Positions 1-6,379 of a stretch of DNA of 6,585 bases are shown one piece after another. The DNA comes from an uncultured Sphingomonas sp. (GTDB lineage Bacteria > Pseudomonadota > Alphaproteobacteria > Sphingomonadales > Sphingomonadaceae). The position numbers were made by a program, and so were the translations under genes. The notes under the pieces are model-generated. The model made no database searches and was not told the origin of the DNA. It saw only the letters and a program-made list of their open reading frames with translations. How positions within the stretch are numbered: position 1 is the stretch's first letter; each line of letters begins with the position of its first letter. The stretch is from contig CAMPIY010000097.1 of assembly GCA_946886645.1 (NCBI GenBank), positions 1-6,585 on the forward strand, given 5' to 3'.

Positions 1-44
1 AGCATGGCGGAACGATCGGCCTCGCTCAGCGGCAAATAACGCAT
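1..44 (-). CDS. gcvPA: Glycine dehydrogenase (decarboxylating) subunit 1, N-terminus only (partial)
   Basis: The minus strand reads ATG at 44-42 and continues as [14 protein letters not shown] before the window ends, 14 complete codons. This opening matches the start of the P-protein alpha subunit of the two-subunit glycine dehydrogenase as I recall it from sphingomonads. The P-protein is the PLP enzyme that decarboxylates glycine and passes the aminomethyl group to the lipoyl arm of GcvH. The start codon shares one base with the upstream methyltransferase stop (TGATG), which suggests translational coupling. Position downstream of gcvT and gcvH supports the call strongly; the sequence itself is short. 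A gcvPB gene would be expected next, outside the window. Confidence 0.78.
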   Translation of the reverse strand, partial: MRYLPLSEADRSAM

Positions 45-808
45 CAGTTGGGCTTCCTCATGATGAAGCGAAGGCGGACATAGTCCGCGGTGTTGGTGTC
101 AAAGCGCGCCGCCACCGCGTCGGCGATGGATTGGCGCTCGTCTTGCGGAACGCCTGCGCGGTCGAGCCATCCGGCGCGGAAGGTCAGGACCCAGGCGGCG
201 ATGCCATGTTCAAGCGGCGTCGGTCGTTCGATCAGGCGCGCGTCGATGTCCTTGAACCCGGCCTGCTCATAGACGGCGGTGAACTCTTCGACCGCCGGGT
301 ACCAGTTGGCGGCGTAGGTGGGCGGCCCATAGCCTCGCGCGACCAGCTCGTCGTCCAGCGCCTCGCGCAGCGTTGCAAGATTGCCCCGCCCGCCCATTTC
401 ACCAGCGAAGCGCCCGCCGGGCTTCAACGCGAACCAGATCGCTCGCGCCGCCCTTTCCTTGTCGAGCACCCAGTGGAGCGTCGCATTCGAAAAAGCCGCG
501 TCGAACGCCTCGCCGAACTTAAGCTGGGCGGCGTCCATCAACCGGGCGTCCAGCCCCTTGGCCTTGGCGGCGGCAACCATGGAAAGGCTGTTGTCGATCC
601 CGACAACGTCCGCGCCCATTTCCTTGATCTTGAGCGTTAGCGTGCCGTCGCCGCAGCCGATGTCGAGGACATGCTCACCCGGCTGCGGATCGAGCAGGTC
701 GAGCGCCGCCTGCCCAAGCGCGGGCACGAAGCCACCGACGCGGGCATAGTCCGCCGCATCCCATTGGCTGGTCGAGGTGGGTGCGTCGGTCAGAGCGTCG
801 CAACCCAT
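44..808 (-). CDS. Class I SAM-dependent methyltransferase, substrate unknown, inside the glycine-cleavage operon
   Basis: The product is 254 residues with a Rossmann methyltransferase core. SAM-binding motif I is [10 protein letters not shown] (about residues 47-56); the acidic residue at the end of strand 2 is D72 in VVGIDNS. Next come [11 protein letters not shown], a motif typical of the trans-aconitate methyltransferase/UbiE-like group, and a post-motif III LKPGGRF. The N-terminal [13 protein letters not shown] resembles the WD..xYxR..xFV opening of Tam-like enzymes. No membrane segment or signal peptide is seen, so it should be cytosolic. The ATG at 808 is the only plausible start; it lies 19 bases inside gcvH, and no clear Shine-Dalgarno sequence precedes it, so translation probably depends on gcvH. 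The stop overlaps the gcvPA start. The family is clear, the substrate is not: trans-aconitate is one candidate, but the motifs do not decide it. Confidence 0.88.
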   Translation of the reverse strand: MGCDALTDAPTSTSQWDAADYARVGGFVPALGQAALDLLDPQPGEHVLDIGCGDGTLTLKIKEMGADVVGIDNSLSMVAAAKAKGLDARLMDAAQLKFGEAFDAAFSNATLHWVLDKERAARAIWFALKPGGRFAGEMGGRGNLATLREALDDELVARGYGPPTYAANWYPAVEEFTAVYEQAGFKDIDARLIERPTPLEHGIAAWVLTFRAGWLDRAGVPQDERQSIADAVAARFDTNTADYVRLRFIMRKPN

Positions 809-1161
809 TCACGGTAGGCAGCTTCGTCCATCAGGCCGCTGAGCTCTTCCGGGTCGGACAGGGTCAGCTTGAAGAACCAGCCTTCGCCTTCCGGGTCGCG
901 GTTGATCAGCGAGGGGTCGTCGGCCAGCGCCGCATTGCCTTCGACCACTTCGCCGCCGACCGGCGCGTAGACATCGCTGGCGGCCTTTACCGATTCGACC
1001 ACCGCCGCATCGTCGCCCTTGGCAAGCGTCTTCCCGGCATCCGGCACTTCTGCGAAGACGATGTCGCCCAGCGCTTCCTGCGCATGGTTCGAAATCCCAA
1101 CGGTCGCGACGTCGCCGTCAACACGGACCCATTCATGCTCCTTGGTGAAATAGAGGCTCAT
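790..1161 (-). CDS. gcvH: Glycine cleavage system H protein (lipoyl carrier)
   Basis: The product is 123 residues, the normal H-protein length. It opens with the family signature FTKEHEWV (residues 5-12) and carries the lipoylation site [14 protein letters not shown], with K59 as the lysine that receives lipoate. The C-terminal [14 protein letters not shown] and the Asp-Glu-rich tail are also typical. H protein shuttles the aminomethyl intermediate from the P protein to the T protein and is reoxidised by dihydrolipoamide dehydrogenase in the cytosol. The ATG at 1161 overlaps the gcvT stop by four bases (ATGA), and an AGGGAG Shine-Dalgarno sequence lies 7 bases upstream inside the end of gcvT. 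The 3' end overlaps the methyltransferase gene. Confidence 0.97.
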   Translation of the reverse strand: MSLYFTKEHEWVRVDGDVATVGISNHAQEALGDIVFAEVPDAGKTLAKGDDAAVVESVKAASDVYAPVGGEVVEGNAALADDPSLINRDPEGEGWFFKLTLSDPEELSGLMDEAAYREWVATL

Positions 1162-2279
1162 GCGATTGCTCCCTGTTTGCGGTGATAACGATGGGGGACG
1201 AAAGGCATTGAGGCGACCGTCGCCTGGAAAAGCTTGCCGCGCTGCTCGATCGTAAGGGCGGTGCCGGGCCCAGCGAGCGGCGTCGCGACGTAGCCCATGG
1301 CGATCGGACGGCCGAGCGACGGCGAATGGCCGCCGGATGTGACCCGCCCGACTTCATTGCCTTCGCCGTCCAAGATCAAAGCGCCCTCGCGCACCGGCTG
1401 GCGCCCTTCGACATCCAGCCCGACCCTCTTCAGCGCCGCGCCATTCTCAAGCTCGGCCATGATGCGCAGAGATCCCGCGAACCCGCCTTCGGCACGGCGG
1501 CGCTTGCTGATGGCAAAGTTCAGGTCCGCCATGACCGGCGTGGTCTGGCCGTCAAGGTCGTGGCCGTAGAGCGGAAGCCCCGCCTCCAGCCGAAGCGAAT
1601 CGCGCGCGCCCAAACCGATCGGCTTGACCCGCCCGTCGGCGGTCAGTGCGTCGGCCAGAGCCTCCACGTCGCGTGCCGCGACCGAAATCTCGAAGCCGTC
1701 CTCACCGGTGTAGCCCGAGCGGCTGATCCACAGCGGTTTGCCGTCCCAATGGAACAGGCCGGCCTGCATGAAGCCCAGCTCCGCGACGCCCGGGACCAGC
1801 GCGTCCAGCACCACTGCGGCCTCTGGCCCCTGCAGCGCAAGGAGAGCTTGCTCCTTCATATGATCGAAGGCGATGTCGCGCGGCAGGCGCCGCTCGAACT
1901 GGTCGATGTCGCCCAGCTTCGTCGCGCCGTTGACGACCAGGTAGAAATGCTCGCCCCGGCGCGTCGCCATCAGATCGTCGATGATTCCACCGTCCTCGGC
2001 CAGCAGCATCGAATAGCGCAGCCGCCCGTCCTTGAGAGCGAGGAGATCGCCCGGCAGCAATGTTTCCAGAGCGCGGTCGACGTCGGGTCCGTGGAACAGC
2101 AGCTGGCCCATGTGGCTGACATCGAACAGGCCGGCATGCTCGCGCGTCCACAAATGCTCGGCCATGATGCCTTCATACTGGACCGGCATTTCGTAGCCGG
2201 CGAACGGCACCATCCGCCCGCCCTTGGCGCGATGCCACGCATCGAGCGGCAGTTTCGCCAGATTTTCGTTGGATTCCAT
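1158..2279 (-). CDS. gcvT: Glycine cleavage system T protein (aminomethyltransferase)
   Basis: The product is 373 residues if it starts at the ATG at 2279 ([12 protein letters not shown]). T protein releases ammonia from aminomethyl-lipoyl-GcvH and moves the carbon to tetrahydrofolate, giving 5,10-methylene-THF. Family landmarks occur in the usual order: [13 protein letters not shown] (23-35), FDVSHMGQ (52-59), GGIIDDLM (97-104, holding the Asp that I equate with catalytic Asp101 of human T protein), [28 protein letters not shown], and near the C-terminus [11 protein letters not shown] and MPFVPHRY. The frame is open upstream to 2585, but that stretch is riboswitch and leader, so the long version is wrong. 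A GTG at 2282, immediately before the ATG, is an alternative start: AAGGA lies 12 bases from the ATG and 9 from the GTG. Confidence 0.95.
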   Translation of the reverse strand: MESNENLAKLPLDAWHRAKGGRMVPFAGYEMPVQYEGIMAEHLWTREHAGLFDVSHMGQLLFHGPDVDRALETLLPGDLLALKDGRLRYSMLLAEDGGIIDDLMATRRGEHFYLVVNGATKLGDIDQFERRLPRDIAFDHMKEQALLALQGPEAAVVLDALVPGVAELGFMQAGLFHWDGKPLWISRSGYTGEDGFEISVAARDVEALADALTADGRVKPIGLGARDSLRLEAGLPLYGHDLDGQTTPVMADLNFAISKRRRAEGGFAGSLRIMAELENGAALKRVGLDVEGRQPVREGALILDGEGNEVGRVTSGGHSPSLGRPIAMGYVATPLAGPGTALTIEQRGKLFQATVASMPFVPHRYHRKQGAIA

Positions 2280-2291
2280 CACGCCGCCCAG

Positions 2292-2297
2292 TCCTTC
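2292..2297 (-). promoter_or_regulatory. Shine-Dalgarno sequence of gcvT
   Basis: GAAGGA on the minus strand lies just downstream of the leader hairpin. It is 12 bases from the ATG at 2279 and 9 from the adjoining GTG at 2282, so it helps decide between the two starts and slightly favours GTG by spacing. It is likely the site whose accessibility the riboswitch controls if regulation is translational. Confidence 0.55.
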
Positions 2298-2300
2298 GAA

Positions 2301-2346
2301 GCCCGGCACGCGGGACAATCGTCCTCGCGCGCTATTGTTTCCGGGC
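2301..2346 (-). promoter_or_regulatory. GC-rich leader hairpin between glycine riboswitch and gcvT (candidate expression platform)
   Basis: Reading the minus strand, GCGCGCG (2332-2326), a bulged A, and GGAC (2324-2321) pair with GTCC (2316-2313) and CGCGTGC (2312-2306) across a GATT loop, giving about 11 base pairs. An outer GCCCGG (2346-2341) can also pair with CCGGGC (2306-2301), competing for one base with the inner stem. The hairpin directly follows aptamer II and directly precedes the gcvT Shine-Dalgarno sequence. No U-run follows it, so it does not look like an intrinsic terminator. It may tune ribosome access, be a Rho-related element, or be only a spacer; the switching partner strand is not obvious. 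Confidence 0.5.
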
Positions 2347-2516
2347 CCCCTTCTGTCGCTGCGGCCTGAGAGCTTTGCCCCTTCGGCGGCCCCTTTCGAG
2401 ACTCTTTCCAGACTGTCCCGGCGCGCGCGGTCCTCGGTGCCTGAGAGATTCCGGGGGCGGTTGCTCCTTCGGCGTCCGCCGTAGCCCGTGGGCGACGGCG
2501 GAACTCTCCCGTGCGC
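2345..2516 (-). ncRNA. Tandem glycine riboswitch (two aptamers) upstream of gcvT
   Basis: Two copies of the glycine-aptamer core are visible on the minus strand. Aptamer I (about 2516-2411) has GGGAGAG (2510-2504), GCCGAAGGAGCAA (2473-2461), CTCTCAGGC (2447-2439) and GGGACAG near 2418-2412. Aptamer II (about 2411-2345) has CTGGAAAGAG (2411-2402), GCCGAAGGGGCAA (2387-2375), CTCTCAGGC (2372-2364) and GACAGAAGG (2357-2349). The short linker and order match the known cooperative tandem gcvT riboswitch. Aptamer I has a long GC-rich P3 arm; in aptamer II this arm is reduced to a short stem TCTC/GGGG closed by a GAAA tetraloop. In this family glycine binding usually turns the glycine-cleavage genes on. 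Boundaries are approximate. Confidence 0.95.
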
Positions 2517-2529
2517 GCCTCCCGCGACC

Positions 2530-2558
2530 TTTATCGGGCCGCGGATGACGGTTGCCGC
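2530..2558 (-). promoter_or_regulatory. Possible promoter of the gcv operon
   Basis: On the minus strand GATAAA (2535-2530) is a 4-of-6 match to the -10 consensus. It would place the transcription start near 2522, a few bases before the first riboswitch aptamer, which is where one is needed. The matching -35 region (GGCAAC-like, near 2555) is poor. The position is the main argument; the sequence match alone is weak. Confidence 0.33.
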
Positions 2559-2592
2559 TGTGGCGGTGCGGCCCCGACGAGTCAACGCCGAC

Positions 2593-3225
2593 TTAGCGGG
2601 TCGCGTTGTAGCGAAGCTGTTCCGGGGTCAGCTGGAAGCCGATCAGATGCTCGAAGGTCGCGCGAGCGACGGCATCGCGGATTTTCGGATCGGACATGGG
2701 ATCGATCGAAGCATCGGCATCGCCCGGCTTGCGTTCCCGGGTCAGTTCGCGCCGAACGTCCTCGGGCAGGGTCGCCACGGAACGCGATACCTGGATCGTC
2801 GCCTGACCCGAAGTCTGCGCGCGCTGGCTTCCGTCCGCGAAATTGAGCGCGACGTTTCCGATCCGCTTGGCGATGACCTGGGTTCCCGCCTGCATCGCGA
2901 CATCGAAGTAGGGCAGGACAACCGTCCGCGCCGGGCCGGCGTCACGGCGGGTCGCCACAACGTCGAAGGTCGCCGTCGACACGACGTTCGCGCCGGTTTC
3001 GTCGCAAGTCGAACGCAAGTTGGTGATCACGGCATTCACGTCGAGAGCGGCCGCATCGGTACGATCCGACGGATTGAACAGCGTGATGTCGCCGGTCGCG
3101 GCGGGAATCCCAACTTGCGGGCAGGCCGACCGGGTAACATAGACGCCCATCGCGGTGATCTCGCCTTCCCGCGAACAGGCCGTTGCGAGCAGGACCAGGG
3201 CAATGGCGGTGAGGCGAAACTTCAC
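2593..3225 (-). CDS. Putative lipoprotein of unknown function, conserved-hypothetical type
   Basis: With a GTG start at 3225 the product is 210 residues. An AAAGGAA Shine-Dalgarno sequence 8 bases upstream supports this start; the open frame extends much further, but that part is antisense to ispH. The N-terminus [18 protein letters not shown] has a short positive region, a hydrophobic core and a lipobox-like ATAC with C17 as the likely lipidated cysteine, so export and envelope anchoring are inferred. C35 (SACPQ) and C74 (RSTCDE) could form a disulfide. The middle and C-terminal parts resemble a soluble beta-rich domain followed by a charged helix (residues from [10 protein letters not shown] on), with no enzyme motif I recognise. 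It sits upstream of the gcv promoter on the same strand, 77 bases before the riboswitch, and has no evident tie to glycine metabolism. Confidence 0.8.
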   Translation of the reverse strand: MKFRLTAIALVLLATACSREGEITAMGVYVTRSACPQVGIPAATGDITLFNPSDRTDAAALDVNAVITNLRSTCDETGANVVSTATFDVVATRRDAGPARTVVLPYFDVAMQAGTQVIAKRIGNVALNFADGSQRAQTSGQATIQVSRSVATLPEDVRRELTRERKPGDADASIDPMSDPKIRDAVARATFEHLIGFQLTPEQLRYNATR

Positions 3226-3318
3226 GATACGAATTCCTTTGATCGACGCTTGGGACCTTGGCCCGTGTTCATAGGAAGCGCCTTGGCCCGCTGCAAGCAA
3301 TCGCTTACATGGCCCGCG

Positions 3319-4266
3319 ATGACCTCCGCCAAGCCCCCGCTCCACCTGCTGATCGCGGCGCCGCGCGGCTTTTGCGCGGGCGTCGACCGGGCCATCCAGA
3401 TCGTCGAGCTGGCGATCGAGCGGTTCGGGCCGCCGGTCTATGTCCGCCACGAAATCGTCCACAACCGCTTCGTCGTCGACCGGCTGCGGGGCATGGGCGC
3501 GGTCTTCGTGAAGGAACTGGACGAGGTTCCCGACGGTCGGCCGGTCGTCTTTTCGGCGCATGGGGTACCGAAGCTGGTTCCGGCGGCAGCGCAAGCGCGC
3601 GGCCTCGATTATCTCGATGCGACCTGCCCGCTGGTCAGCAAGGTCCATCGCCAGGCCGAACGGCTGATCGAGGCGGGCCGCCACATCATCTTCATCGGCC
3701 ACGCCGGCCACCCCGAGGTGATCGGCACCTTCGGCCAGGTTCCGCCGGGGTCGATGACGCTGGTAGAAACGGTCGAGGACGTCGCGCTGATCGAACCCGC
3801 GGACAGGGCCAATCTCGCCTTCCTGACGCAGACGACGCTGTCGGTCGACGACACGGCCGCCATCGTCGAGGCGCTGCAGGCCCGCTTCCCGGCGATCCAG
3901 GCGCCGCGCAGCGAGGACATCTGCTACGCCACGTCCAACCGCCAGGCCGCGGTCAAGGCGATTGCTGGCCGCTGCGAGCGGATGCTGGTGATTGGCGCGC
4001 CGAACAGCAGCAACTCCCTCCGCCTCGCCGAAGTCGCCGAACGGCAGGGCGTCCCGGCCCGCCTGATCCAGCGTGCGGCCGACATCGATTGGGAATGGCT
4101 GGGCCAGCCCGGCACCGTCGGCCTCACCGCCGGAGCATCCGCCCCCGAAGTGCTGGTGCGCGAAGTGGTCGACGCCTTGGCCGAACGGTTCGACGTGATC
4201 GAAGACATCGCCGATCATGAACCCGAGCGGATGACCTTCAAACTGCCTCGCGAGCTGGTGGCTTGA
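3319..4266 (+). CDS. ispH: 4-hydroxy-3-methylbut-2-enyl diphosphate reductase
   Basis: The product is 315 residues, the normal length. IspH is the [4Fe-4S] enzyme of the last MEP-pathway step; it reduces HMBPP to isopentenyl and dimethylallyl diphosphate in the cytosol. The three cluster cysteines are C19 (GFCAGVDRA), C103 (ATCPLV) and C202 (DICYAT). Substrate-site residues are also present: H48 (VHNR), H81 (SAHGV), H131 and E133 (GHAGHPE), T172 (TQTTLSVDD), and S230-S231-N232 (NSSNS). The chosen ATG at 3319 starts five to eight residues before the conserved [10 protein letters not shown]. The frame is open further upstream, but that DNA is antisense to the lipoprotein gene. No Shine-Dalgarno sequence is evident. 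The stop overlaps the rnhA start by four bases. Confidence 0.97.
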   Translation: MTSAKPPLHLLIAAPRGFCAGVDRAIQIVELAIERFGPPVYVRHEIVHNRFVVDRLRGMGAVFVKELDEVPDGRPVVFSAHGVPKLVPAAAQARGLDYLDATCPLVSKVHRQAERLIEAGRHIIFIGHAGHPEVIGTFGQVPPGSMTLVETVEDVALIEPADRANLAFLTQTTLSVDDTAAIVEALQARFPAIQAPRSEDICYATSNRQAAVKAIAGRCERMLVIGAPNSSNSLRLAEVAERQGVPARLIQRAADIDWEWLGQPGTVGLTAGASAPEVLVREVVDALAERFDVIEDIADHEPERMTFKLPRELVA

Positions 4267-4706
4267 GCGAGCTTCCCCAGGTCGAAATCTTCACCGACGG
4301 CGCGTGCAAGGGAAATCCCGGCCCCGGCGGCTGGGGCGCCATCCTGCGCTCGAACGGCAAGGAGCGCGAATTGTCGGGCGGCGAATCGCCGACGACCAAC
4401 AACCGCATGGAGCTGATGGCGGCGATCGAGGCACTGAACGCGCTGAAGAAGCCGTGCCGCGTCCAGCTTTGGACCGACAGCAATTATGTCCGCGACGGTA
4501 TTACCAAGTGGATCCACGGCTGGCGCCGCAACGGCTGGAAGACCGCCGACAAAAAACCGGTCAAGAACGCCGAACTGTGGCAGGCGCTGCTGGAGGCCGC
4601 CGGACCTCACCGGATCGAATGGCATTGGGTGAAGGGCCACGCCGGCCACCCCGAAAACGAGCGCGCGGATGCGCTGGCCTGCGCGGAGGCGGAGAAGAGG
4701 CGCTAG
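4263..4706 (+). CDS. rnhA: Ribonuclease HI
   Basis: The product is 147 residues, a standard single-domain RNase HI. It cuts the RNA strand of RNA-DNA hybrids such as primers and R-loops. The catalytic set is complete: D12 ([16 protein letters not shown]), E50 ([12 protein letters not shown]), D72 (LWTDSNYV) and D136 (NERADALA), plus the flexible-loop histidine H126 (VKGHAGH). A basic protrusion [11 protein letters not shown], which aids hybrid binding in the E. coli enzyme, is present at residues 83-93. The start is TTG inside the ispH stop (TTGA). No other start is possible, because the frame is closed by a TGA at 4218-4220 with no start codon between. The ribosome site is weak, so coupling to ispH is likely. 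The 3' end meets the convergent oxidoreductase gene. Confidence 0.97.
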   Translation: MSELPQVEIFTDGACKGNPGPGGWGAILRSNGKERELSGGESPTTNNRMELMAAIEALNALKKPCRVQLWTDSNYVRDGITKWIHGWRRNGWKTADKKPVKNAELWQALLEAAGPHRIEWHWVKGHAGHPENERADALACAEAEKRR

Positions 4707-5809
4707 CGAAGGCTTCGCGGCGCGAAATCGGCCGCCGACAATCCCGGCAATTCGTCGGGCAAAGCCTCGCCGCGAATCAGCGAAGCGCAAAGCAATGACG
4801 CCGCCGGCGCGGTCTGGATACCCATGCCGCCCTGTCCGACGCACCAGAAGAATCCCTCAGCTTCCGAATCGAAGCCGAACTTCATCCCCCGATCCGGCGC
4901 GAAGGTGCGTAGCCCCGCCCATTTGCGCTCGACCGCCTCGACCGGCCAGTCGACCGCCCTCTCGAACCGGTCGATCGCGATCGCGACGTCAATCTCTTCG
5001 GGCGCCGCGTCGCACGGGTCGGTGTCGGTTTCGTCGAGCGGGCAGACCCAGACGCTATTGTCCCCCTCTCCCTTGAAATAGAAGCTCGCATGAAGGTCGG
5101 TGACGAAGGGCAAATCCCTGAGGCCCGTCCGCCCGATCCGGAGTTGAACCACCGTCCGCCGTTTCGGCTGAAGGCCCAGCGCCCGAACGCCGCAGCGCGC
5201 CGCCACATCGTCGCCCCAGGCGCCCGCGGCATTCACGATGATGCCGGCTTCGACCTGGCCCGACCCGGTTTCCACGATCCAACGCCCGTCCGACCGCCGC
5301 GCAGATTGCAGACCGGCGTCGGTGTGCACCCGTCCCCCCTGCCGCCGGAATGCCGCAAGGCACGCCGCGTGAAAGGCCGCCACGTCGATGTCGGCGCAGG
5401 TCGCTTCGTACCAAGCACCTGTCCATTGCTCGCGCAATCCGGGAAGCATCGCATCGAGTTCGGCGCGATCGAGATGCTCGATGCGATATTCGCCGGCCAT
5501 CGCATCGGCTTCGTCGAACATCTCACCCGAGGGGCCCGTAAGATGAATCCCGCCGCGCGGCCGAAGCAGCGCCGTCGGGCTTCCCGGCCAGTTCATGTCG
5601 AACATCGGCTTGGATGCCAGGCTCAGCCTTCGCTCCGGCGTATCGCCGCCGAGGCTCGCCTGCCAGAAGGCGGCCGAGCGGCCGGTGGCATGGCGCCCGC
5701 ACAGATCCTCGGATTCGATGAGCATCGCGCGCCGGCCTCCCGCCAGCCGCGCGCCAAGGCTCGCTCCGGCGATCCCGCCACCGACGATCAGGACATCGAC
5801 AGATTCCAT
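4703..5809 (-). CDS. FAD-dependent oxidoreductase, D-arginine dehydrogenase/D-amino-acid oxidase family, substrate uncertain
   Basis: The product is 368 residues. The N-terminal dinucleotide fold has [12 protein letters not shown] (6-17) and E32 at the end of strand 2. Then come the FAD-contacting HATGRSAA (40-47), ADIDVAAFH (139-147), [12 protein letters not shown] (192-203), LGLQPKRR (211-218), ASFYFKG (241-247), [10 protein letters not shown] (297-306) and [11 protein letters not shown] (326-336). From memory this aligns without gaps over its first 90 residues with Pseudomonas aeruginosa D-arginine dehydrogenase DauA. Residues that hold the amino-acid carboxylate and amino group (Y244, R301, an Arg at 217/218) are kept. 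Those that bind the arginine side chain are not: F48, Q50, L53 and G87 stand where DauA has H48, T50, Y53 and E87. It is probably an alpha-amino or imino acid dehydrogenase or oxidase with another substrate. No signal peptide or clear ribosome site is seen. Confidence 0.88.
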   Translation of the reverse strand: MESVDVLIVGGGIAGASLGARLAGGRRAMLIESEDLCGRHATGRSAAFWQASLGGDTPERRLSLASKPMFDMNWPGSPTALLRPRGGIHLTGPSGEMFDEADAMAGEYRIEHLDRAELDAMLPGLREQWTGAWYEATCADIDVAAFHAACLAAFRRQGGRVHTDAGLQSARRSDGRWIVETGSGQVEAGIIVNAAGAWGDDVAARCGVRALGLQPKRRTVVQLRIGRTGLRDLPFVTDLHASFYFKGEGDNSVWVCPLDETDTDPCDAAPEEIDVAIAIDRFERAVDWPVEAVERKWAGLRTFAPDRGMKFGFDSEAEGFFWCVGQGGMGIQTAPAASLLCASLIRGEALPDELPGLSAADFAPRSLR

Positions 5810-5859
5810 TTCGCGGGCTGGTTACGGTTTGGAAAGGCGTGACGTCTAGAGGTGCTGGC

Positions 5860-6333
5860 ATGATGAATGCCGGATTCACCCTGACCTTGCTCGGCCTGCT
5901 GTCGGCGGCACTCGTGTGGATCGCGATCGTCGATGTCCGCACCTACACCATTTCGAACGGCATCAACCTGGCGATTGCGCTGGTTGCGCCGATCTACTGG
6001 CTGTCGGCCGGAATCGACCTTTGGCCCGACGCCGGCCTGCGTGTCGCAGTCGCCATTGCCGTCTTCCTGCTGTTCGCGGTCGCTTTCTACCTGAATGCGA
6101 TGGGCGGTGGAGACGTGAAGCTCGCCGGCGCACTGGCCCTTTGGTTTCCACCGATGGCCACGGTGAAGCTCGTGGTGATCACGTCGCTCGCCGGCGGAGT
6201 GCTCACTTTGGTCGTCGCGGGCCTGCACAAATATCAACGAAAACAAGGCCGTCCGGAGGTTCCGTACGGTGTCGCCATCGCGTTCGGCGGATTGTGGTTA
6301 CTCGCCCAACGCTTTCTTAACCATTTTGCCTGA
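5860..6333 (+). CDS. cpaA: Flp/Tad pilus prepilin peptidase (A24 family)
   Basis: The product is 157 residues from the ATG at 5860, preceded by AGAGG with about 7 bases of spacing. A GTG at 5839 in the same frame is less likely, since its GGAAAGG lies only one base away. The protein is a short prepilin peptidase without the N-terminal methylase domain, as usual for CpaA/TadV. The two catalytic aspartates are D25 (VDVRTYTISN) and D85 in GGGDVKLAGALAL, matching the GxGD motif of this inner-membrane aspartic protease. Hydrophobic segments fit several membrane helices: about 6-24, 36-50, 60-80, 88-100, 105-122 and 137-152. It cleaves the leader of Flp pilin before assembly. It is followed after 46 bases by cpaB and is divergent from the oxidoreductase gene, with only 50 bases between. 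Confidence 0.93.
   Translation: MMNAGFTLTLLGLLSAALVWIAIVDVRTYTISNGINLAIALVAPIYWLSAGIDLWPDAGLRVAVAIAVFLLFAVAFYLNAMGGGDVKLAGALALWFPPMATVKLVVITSLAGGVLTLVVAGLHKYQRKQGRPEVPYGVAIAFGGLWLLAQRFLNHFA
6317..6324 (+). promoter_or_regulatory. Possible CtrA half-site (TTAACCAT) upstream of cpaB
   Basis: TTAACCAT lies in the last codons of cpaA, 55 bases before the cpaB start. It equals the half-site form reported for the cell-cycle regulator CtrA in alphaproteobacteria, and CtrA controls pilus genes in Caulobacter. The full TTAA-N7-TTAA site is not present, and the bases also encode L-N-H of CpaA, so chance cannot be excluded. Confidence 0.25.
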
Positions 6334-6361
6334 ATGTCCCTGAGCATTGAGGGGACCCTTT

Positions 6362-6370
6362 AGGGGAGGC
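6362..6370 (+). promoter_or_regulatory. Shine-Dalgarno sequence of cpaB
   Basis: AGGGGAGGC ends 9 bases before the ATG at 6380. A GTG at 6371 in the same frame directly abuts this purine run and so is too close to use it, which settles the start at 6380. Confidence 0.7.
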
Positions 6371-6379
6371 GTGTTCGCC

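Noticed and set aside
1326..2369. Plus-strand open frame of 347 codons opposite gcvT
   Set aside because: It is a codon-phase shadow of gcvT in high-G+C DNA and encodes no recognisable domain.
2280..2585. N-terminal extension of about 100 residues on GcvT
   Set aside because: The stretch is the tandem glycine riboswitch and leader. GcvT family homology begins just after the ATG at 2279, and the extension is a low-complexity Arg/Gly-rich translation.
2545..2592. Terminator for the lipoprotein gene (GCCGC...GCGGC repeat after the stop)
   Set aside because: The stem is only about five pairs and no U-run follows on the minus strand.
2488..3318. Long plus-strand open frame joined to ispH (592-residue version)
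   Set aside because: It is antisense to the lipoprotein gene and riboswitch, is Arg-rich with no motif, and would make IspH nearly twice its normal length.
3226..4218. Long minus-strand open frame leading into the lipoprotein gene (541-residue version)
   Set aside because: It is antisense to ispH. The lipoprotein has a good GTG start with a ribosome site and signal sequence at 3225.
4215..4844. Minus-strand open frame opposite rnhA
   Set aside because: It is antisense to the complete RNase HI gene and its translation is Arg/Ala-rich with no motif.
5822..5850. Promoter for cpaA (TTACGG, 17 bases, TCTAGA)
   Set aside because: The -10 match is only three of six and the -35 match is poor; spacing alone is not enough to list it.
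5788..6246. Minus-strand open frame opposite cpaA
   Set aside because: It is hydrophilic, low-complexity and fully antisense to a clear CpaA with both catalytic aspartates.
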